From Nannobrachium achirus (Eukaryota; Chordata; Actinopteri; Myctophiformes; Myctophidae), in contig OY997641.1 in assembly GCA_963921795.1 (NCBI GenBank), positions 61,963,000-62,026,999 of the forward strand: DNA of 64,000 nt, given 5' to 3'. The position numbers and the translations under genes were made by a program. The number at the start of each line of letters is the position of its first letter. Within the stretch, counting starts at the first letter, position 1. Under the pieces are notes generated by a model. That model did no database searches, had not been told where the DNA came from, and saw only the letters and a list, made by a program, of their open reading frames with translations. Below, one piece after another: positions 57,801-64,000 of the stretch.

Positions 57801-60800
57801 CTCCCAACAGGACTGTGGGATCTTTGCTCTAACTTCATCATAAAGTACCACTACGTGCACCAGGAGAAGACGTGGACTGAAGCCCAGCATTACTGCAGAG
57901 AAAACTTCAAGGACCTGGCTACCATTGTAAATGAAGAGAGGATGGCTGAAGTGGTCGGTGTAGCAGGAAATAGTCCAAACTTCTGGATCGGGCTTCATGG
58001 CAGCTGGGAGTGGTGTCTAGATGACAAGGACTTTCATGGTAATGGAGAGACCGATTTCAGATATTGGTTTGACAGTGAGCCAGATGTTGTTGAAGAGCAG
58101 GCTTGTGCCCTGATACATATAACCTCGAAGTGGAGAGACGCTTCCTGTACAGAAACACACTGGGTGCTATGCTACAGCAAAGGTGAGTTGAAACATACAC
58201 GGTACAGTTTTTAGGCTGTATTTACTCTTAAAGATGCAGTACCATGATTTGTTTCTCCCCTATGATGTTAAGGTATTATGATTATACTTAAAAAAAAATC
58301 TGTGCACATCGAGGTAAACAAATGTAATCCAGTCCGTATGAAGCCCCCCATCTCAACTTTTATCTGGTCTAAAACATCACCGAGAGTCCTCCTCCTACAA
58401 TGAAATGAAAGTGAACGGGATTTTGGCTATAGAGAACAAAAAGCTACCAGAAGCACTTCCGGTTCAGATGGTTGAGAGAATGATCCTTTTATATCAGCCG
58501 AAGAAGAGACTGAGGACAGCTGCCGATCGTTTTATTTTTTGATTTTTTATTATAATTATCATTTATTTCGGTTTTAATGACCTAGGAAAATTCCGGTCGG
58601 CTAATCCGAGTACAGATGAAGTACGGTTTAATCCGGTTTTAATATTAAGTGGCTCCACGTGGCTGAGAAAGAGTTAAGTACCCCTGGTTGTCAGGTGGGT
58701 GGTCAGGTGGGTGGTGATTTGTTTTGAAGTTAGCCACACACCCACAGTGTTGGGTGAATGGTAAAAGGGGAGGGGATGAGTATAGGATGTTTTTCGACTT
58801 GGCCTTTTGGATAAGAGGCTTTCAGCTTTCAGGAAGTAAACACAAATACACGGTGAAGACAGATCTGCACATTATGACCCCACCCGGTGGCCTATTAGAA
58901 TAATGTTAACTTCATAGACACATACAACAGAAAAAAGTTCAAAACTATGGCATAATTAACGTTATGTTAAACTTGTGTTTCAGTCTCAATCTGATATAAT
59001 GTTACAACCAATTTTCATTTCATTATTACAAATTAGTATTATTACTAGGGATGCCCCGTTCACGTTTTTTTGCTCCTGATCCCGATCAAATATTTTTGCT
59101 CCCGATTCGATCCCGATCCTTCCCGATCCAATCATTCGGCAATGCATTAAGGAAAAAGAAAAGAAAAAATGCTTTTATGTTGTCCTTTAAAGGAGTAGTT
59201 CACCCCCAAAATGACTTTTTTTCTATTGATTACTCATGCCATGGAGAGTAGAGTTCAATAATATTTTTTGGTTTTTGTCACATTCCTAAGACAAAAATTT
59301 GATTTGAGTAAATTTACCCCCATTGATTCCGGATGGTGACCCGTTTCGAAACGGGTCACCATCCGAAATGAATGGGGGTAAATTTATTGTTATCACATTT
59401 ATGTCTTAGGAATGTGACAAAAAACTAAAAATATTATTGAACTCTACTCTCCATGGCATGAGTAATCAATAGAAAAAAAGTCATTTTGGGGGTGAACTAC
59501 TCCTTTAAGGTTGTTTTTTTAAATTTAAATAACAGTATCCATTCTATCCAAGCTTCTTTTTTCACTTAGTGCAGCATTGTATCAAAACAAATTAAAAATA
59601 AAGCTCATCAGCTTATATATTTTTTTAAATATAAAAGACAAGGTGTTTACCGATCTCTTTCTCCCGTTTCCGATCTTTTGAAATTGGCCCGATCTCCTCC
59701 GATCCCGTTCTCCCGATCCCGATCTGGGCATCCCTAATTATTACTGTATATACATTTGATCTAGGATAATCTAAAAGATATAGCTTAGACCTTATTTATT
59801 TGGTGGTTTGATAAATCTAATTCATCATGATGATTTTATGAATGCACAAAGCTAAACAAAAAGCCACATAGTTGAAAGTAATTAATATGATAGTACTCCA
59901 AAAAATATCACTGGATTTGTTGCAACCAGTGAATATTGCCATTTCTCTAATGTATGAGGCTACTGGCTTATCACTTGGTGTAATAAATTAATCCTATATA
60001 ATCCACGACTGCTTTGCTCTAAACCTACATGCACTGGGAAAATGCAAAAATGTGGATGCTTTATTGCAACACAATTTTTTATGTGTGTCCAGCAGATTCT
60101 AACCAACACATACTGGTGGACACGCCAATGTCCTGGTTTGATGGCCAGAAATACTGCAGGGAGAGGTACACAGACCTGGCCAGCATTAGAAACAAAGAAG
60201 AGAACGCCATCGCCTCCAGATTATTCGATCCAAACGGCACACTGTATGCGTGGATCGGCTTGCAAAGAAATTGGGCGTGGTCCGACCAGAAGAGCAACTT
60301 GCCATTCAGAAAGTGGGGTCATCGACAGCCTGGCGGTGATGAGATACCAGGGCCAGGCGATAGGCACGAGAAGAAGCCTTGTGCGTCTGTTCGTTGGAAT
60401 AAAGAATGGAAAAGTACTGACTGTACAGAGAAGCTTCCTTTTGTTTGTTACGAAGGTGAGTTTTGTTAATTCACCATTTTAGATAATGCTTACAAGCAAC
60501 TGCTTGCATGCATTTGTGATAATGTATAATATTAATAGCAATAGTGCGGTTTGAAGAAGTGAACGGAATGACACCACCGCTATATATCCATTCAGTTCTA
60601 GACGTTATGAAGAGGGTGGTGAAGATGGAGTTGAGTCCGGAAGGATCTGTTGACCTGAATGACCCTGCGGCCCGGGAGGCCATCCTGGAGCAGGTGAGTG
60701 ATGTCATGTGGGGTCACGTTCTCCTCTGTCATACAGTCTATGTTTAGACGGTATGCCTGTATGCCAGTGATTGCCAACATTCTTCATTTCAAGGACTCCC

Positions 60801-62727
60801 AGTTTCATTGCGACTGTCGGGTCGCAGCTAGTATGAAAACGTCCAGCTCATGGCCGTCTGTCACGCTCATGTCTGCCCGTCACACTAATACACAACATTT
60901 CGTTTCCTATCGACTTCAGTTCCTCCTGGTGTAACACTCACTCACATGGGTCTGTGGCACGTCACTGATTGGCAGTGGCATTCACAGGCTTTAACTGAAC
61001 GCTGCCGTACTTAGAAGCTCTATTGTTTCAGCGCGACCTGGCGGTCGATTCTCGGTCTTAGGCGTCTTACTTGCATGCATTAGGCCACAGATATCCCCCA
61101 TTTCATATGATTTTATTATTTCAGATAGAGACCCCAATACACACTGTAACATGAATTAATTTAACTCAGGAGGTGTACAAATGGAACCAAATGGACCCGG
61201 GGTCACACATTTTTTGTTCCATCAACATAACAAAGAAACAAGAGTAACAAATCGCAACATTACAACTGAGTCTCCAGGCAATGTAGTCTCATACCACAAA
61301 TAGCCGTTTTGTTTAAAATGTATGCATTTTGTACCTTTATAACATAAATACAACACCTGTCACCTTCGAGTGTAAGCGATGAGAAGCAGGGATGTGCTGG
61401 GCCCCTGATTCAACCTGGGAAAAAGAGTTGGAGAGGCCCTCATTGAGCGCTATAGAGAGAGATCTCTGCTCTGCGCTGCTGATACTCAAAGATTTGCCAT
61501 TTCAGATCATGACAAGTGACAAGCCAGTGGGCCAATTAAACTAGTAAAAACAGACGATCTACAAGCACACAACGCCTCGCATTGTCGCGTTGTGTGCTTG
61601 TAGATCTGCTGTTTTCACTACTTTTTTGCGACGGCCTTGTATGATGAAGCAGGTCTTTGCTTTGCGAAAAAATGTATACATTTGAAATTTGAAGATATAG
61701 GGTTTCTGCCCGACATTGACGATTTACTTTGTTTGCCGCCCAGCCCCAAAATCTAACGAAGGCCGACATTTTAATTTTTTTCCTAATGGTCGGCCTGGAC
61801 CAGCCGGGAATGAACCGGCCGTTCAGGAGTTGTCCCGCTTTTCCCAATGGCCAGCACGTCCCTGATGAGAAGGCTGGCTTCTCTTTTCGCAGTACCTGCT
61901 ATACAGGAGGGTCTTCCGATGCCCAGATGGCCTCTCTACCCATTCGGTAACCAGAAGGCTCGCCCCCAAAGCACACTTGCCCCCATTTCTTTCCCCTGCG
62001 GTTCTTTTAGTCTTGTACTTTACTTTTCTGAGGTTACGTTTAGAAATAAGCTTAGGGCGAGGCTTGGTTTGACCGAGGTTAAGATTCCGAGGTTCCGAGG
62101 TCGTTGCAGGCCTAGAATATCTTAAATACACTCATATATGCATCATGTAAACAAATGTACAGTACATAGGTTAGGAACATTTACCCAGGTTATCTAAATC
62201 CATGGTTCTCAACCTTTTCAGACCACAACCGACAAACTAATCTTATTTTAACTGGGCATTTAATTTAGTATAACACGGTTCTATTGTGAAAATAACATGT
62301 ACTGTAGATCGTCTATTTCCACAATGTCTGCCTCTAATATTTGACAATTTGGCTAATGTGTATTAAAAAGTCAAAATTGACACTTTAGGAATGTGCATAT
62401 ACCCTCAATACACTTACACTTAATGTTGGTTTGTTTACTGTTGATTGAGAAAACAATGTTGAACATTAAGTTAATCATCTGGGGGACCCCCCCCCCCCCC
62501 CCCTCTGGGGATCCCGACCGACATACAGGTTGAGAACCACTGATCTAAATGCATGCAAATATTTCTTTCAGATCAAGAAGAAAATGGCAGAACAAGGACT
62601 TCATGAGGACTTAGAAATTAGTTGGAAGATCCAGCCGGATGGAAAGATCTTCCACAAGAAAATAAAGGAGAATGTTACCCTTACCCCAAATGTCTGTGAA
62701 GATATAGAACTCAGAATAGAGAAGTGA
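54896..62727 (+). CDS. Secreted apple (PAN) plus tandem C-type-lectin-domain protein
   Basis: Seven exons (54896-54959, 55086-55245, 56343-56434, 57811-58182, 60093-60455, 60545-60693, 62572-62727) have GT/AG borders and matching phases, giving 451 aa. Exon 1 is a signal peptide (MEAYWILMGMLSLCGLSLC). Exons 2-3 form one apple domain: YCKHTFVDFDIPGADVDIF, HCRKACTQNPTCTFYTY, then RCHLKDLSPG and SGYSLKDC, as in plasma kallikrein and factor XI repeats. Exon 4 is C-type lectin-like domain 1 (KTWTEAQHYCRENFKDLATI, WIGLHGSWEW, final WVLCY). Exon 5 is domain 2 (YTDLASI, WIGLQRNWAW, PFVCYE). Exons 6-7 give a charged tail (ISWKIQPDGKIFHKK) of the kind seen in teleost lectin families. Classic Ca-binding EPN/QPD is altered in both domains (SEPD and QPGG). 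A secreted recognition or adhesion protein is likely; the ligand is unknown. Confidence 0.88.
55880..56110 (-). repeat. Truncated hAT-type MITE, 'AGGGACGTGCTGG' family
   Basis: 'gtttctgcccgaca.tgacgatttac', 'ggccggcctggaccggcc' and the end 'tggccagcacgtccctg' match the complete copies at 61387-61864 and (inverted) 57332-57775. The other end is missing. It lies in intron 2 of the lectin gene. Confidence 0.75.
56505..57170. repeat. Repeat fragments and short telomere-like tract in lectin intron 3
   Basis: 56530-56770 is a partial, reversed relative of the TTAA foldback at 48544-48972 ('ccacttttcaaccc', 'gatgtcatcattttcc'). (CCCTAA)n, about four units, lies at 57147-57170. A poly-A run of about 20 lies at 57033-57053. 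Confidence 0.7.
57332..57775. mobile_element. hAT-type MITE ending 35 bp before lectin exon 4
   Basis: A 444-bp element with ends TAGGGACGTGCTGGCC and 'ggcccagcatgcccctg' and exact 8-bp duplications GAGCTCAC at 57324-57331 and 57776-57783. It contains a near-perfect copy of the recurring palindrome (57467-57547). Exon 4 starts at 57811, leaving only 27 bp of non-element intron before it. Confidence 0.92.
58232..58955. mobile_element. TTAA-flanked non-autonomous element, short copy
   Basis: 724 bp flanked by TTAA at 58228-58231 and 58956-58959. Both ends are homologous to the 1.6-kb element at 29309-30913, in opposite orientation. It lies in intron 4 of the lectin gene. Confidence 0.8.
59046..59736. 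mobile_element. hAT-type MITE carrying a nested foldback element
   Basis: Ends TAGGGATGCCCC and GGGCATCCCTA with exact 8-bp duplications ATTATTAC at 59038-59045 and 59737-59744. Subterminal repeats of CCCGATCC lie near both ends. A TTAA foldback is inserted inside (59191-59504). It lies in intron 4 of the lectin gene. Confidence 0.93.
59191..59504. mobile_element. TTAA-flanked palindromic element
   Basis: A 314-bp near-palindrome: AGGAGTAGTTCACCCCCAAA at one end and its inverse at the other, with the centre at GGTGACCCGTTTCGAAACGG near 59345. TTAA lies at 59187-59190 and 59505-59508. A related, more decayed copy frames 27900-28680. Confidence 0.9.
61387..61864. mobile_element. hAT-type MITE, 'AGGGATGTGCTGGG' family
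   Basis: A 478-bp element with ends CAGGGATGTGCTGGG and 'ggccagcacgtccctg' and exact 8-bp duplications ATGAGAAG at 61379-61386 and 61865-61872. It contains a recurring-palindrome copy (61542-61620). It lies in intron 6 of the lectin gene. Confidence 0.93.
62200..62542. mobile_element. hAT-type MITE ending 30 bp before lectin exon 7
   Basis: A 343-bp element with ends CCATGGTTCTCAACCTT and 'aggttgagaaccactg' and exact 8-bp duplications ATCTAAAT at 62192-62199 and 62543-62550. A C run of about 17 lies near its right end. Exon 7 begins at 62572. Confidence 0.92.
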
Positions 62728-64000
62728 GAGAAGACTCACAATTATATGCTAACTATAGACAACGACATATATCATTTAATTAGCTCTCTATTTAATGAAA
62801 CATGAAGTTAAATAGACCTTGATTCATAACTGATCTATTATCATTGATCTGTTAGTGATCTTGGGTTCTGTATGTACGAGTAGAGCCCTATAATGAACTG
62901 GCATTGATATCACTAGAAGAGGTTCTTGAACTGTAGACAGACAAGAGTGAAGGCATTTTTTACTCCGCCAGGCCAAAGGCGTGGCAGAGACTTTTGACGG
63001 ACAGGTTTTGCAACCTGTCCGTCCGTCCGTTTGTCTGTCTGCCTGTCTGTCCATCCATCCATCCGTCCGTCTGTCCATCAGATCGGCTTCCAAAGTTTGC
63101 AGGAGTGATCCATTTTGAACAAAGTGCCTCAAATCATGAACACAGCGTGTGATTGCTGTGAAACTTTACACCGATTTTAGTAAAATACATGTCTTGATAT
63201 TAATCCTAAAGATTTTGTCCAAACATCCTGCAAATCTTTACACATTATCCCTACTACTAATTCAGAGCGATTATTTTTCGATTATTCCGCGATAGAATCA
63301 CATTTACACTGCTTCTAAAGACTCCACCTTTTGCACAAAAATCGCGCATTTTTACCCGAATGTTCTTAGCTGCTTCTCCTGAAGCTATGGTATTTGCACG
63401 ATGTACACTTTGTACAAAAGTAATGTGTAAGTTTACTGAGCATATCTTTCCCGGAAGTTCTCCTACGCAATTTTCGTCGAAAGTATCAGGTTACAGTTTG
63501 CTTCAAGCCTCAAGCAGCGACGCAGCGAGACTGCCCCCCCCCCCCTTTCCTCAATAAAGCTGCCATTTCATTTGCCTTGATGTTGAAAGTGAACACGTAA
63601 CGTGTGAAATCAGTGGTGGACATTTTAGACTGAAGTAAAAGTATCAATGAGCAGAGTGAGACCAGCACAACAGAACAGAGTAGCTCAAACGGGACCAATA
63701 GTTTGTCAATAGACAGTGTCCACTCTTGCTGTAGCCTCGCGTAACCCATGAGTCCCTGCATGGGCTATAGTGCGCACACATGACAGATTTGGTGAGAGGC
63801 TGATAGCCTATTCATTCACTTCACCTATATACCCAGACAGTACAGCGACATAACGCCGATACCTACTCAACCTCTGTAACAAAGGAGGTTTGCTCATTGG
63901 GATGATGCATTTGCGACGTCGCTTGCCACACGGCACGGATATTTTTAAATTTTCAACATGTTACACCCATAGAGTTATAATAAGTAGGTTACACCACGGA
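62728..64000. other. 3' flank of the lectin gene; repeats, no further gene seen
   Basis: 62960-63260 is a repeat with tandem 'ccgtccgtc' and 'ctgtctgtc' words ('ggccaaaggcgtggcagagac'), related to 49380-49500. An AATAAA lies at about 63552, but its link to the lectin transcript is uncertain. Short frames near 63360-63760 show no recognised domain. Confidence 0.45.

Noticed and set aside
59191-59504. Long hairpin as a possible microRNA gene
   Set aside because: TTAA flanks and a related copy near 28 kb show it is a foldback transposon; no small-RNA evidence is visible.
60471-60934. Small genes on either strand around lectin exon 6
   Set aside because: They overlap exon 6 out of frame; exon 6 itself has matching phases and a family-typical sequence.

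Overview
The window is a repeat-rich stretch of nuclear DNA from a ray-finned (teleost) fish. The evidence is spliced vertebrate genes with GT/AG introns, two Toll-like receptors of the fish-expanded TLR11 type, a teleost-style C-type lectin, an L2-type LINE with its short 3' tail repeats, many hAT- and TTAA-type MITEs, and long GT microsatellites. No bacterial or organellar features were seen. The species cannot be named from the sequence.

Layout. 0-6.8 kb is dispersed repeats: a broken L2 LINE (about 0.7-2.75 kb), a repeat field full of CCATATATGG words (3.6-4.5 kb) and a hAT MITE with an exact 8-bp target duplication (5.52-5.82 kb). 6.87-13.95 kb is one ~7.1 kb DNA transposon with ~480-bp terminal inverted repeats. 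It carries a two-exon transposase-like gene on the minus strand: Cys/His zinc modules, an XPG/FEN1-like nuclease signature and a C-terminal CXC cysteine cluster. It is best explained as an Academ-type element. 15.4-21.5 kb is a Toll-like receptor gene on the plus strand (non-coding first exon, three coding exons, 913 aa). 21.5-28.8 kb is repeats only. 28.8-42.1 kb is a second, paralogous TLR on the minus strand (same exon plan, 876 aa, with a 7.6 kb third intron full of repeats). The two receptors lie tail to tail. 42.1-54.7 kb is repeats, including a 2.1 kb LTR element with almost identical 454-bp LTRs. 54.9-62.7 kb is a seven-exon plus-strand gene for a secreted 451-aa protein: signal peptide, one apple/PAN domain, two C-type lectin-like domains and a teleost-lectin tail. 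The last 1.3 kb shows repeats only.

The three host genes all look like extracellular or endosomal recognition proteins of innate immunity. The receptor pair arose by inverted duplication that included the promoter and first exon. Their C-terminal LRR, transmembrane and TIR portion is almost identical even at silent sites while the ectodomains have diverged, which points to gene conversion. Many introns carry MITEs, some ending within about 40 bp of a splice acceptor. A ~70-80-bp palindrome recurs at ten places inside several unrelated repeat families and is the least explained signal in the window.
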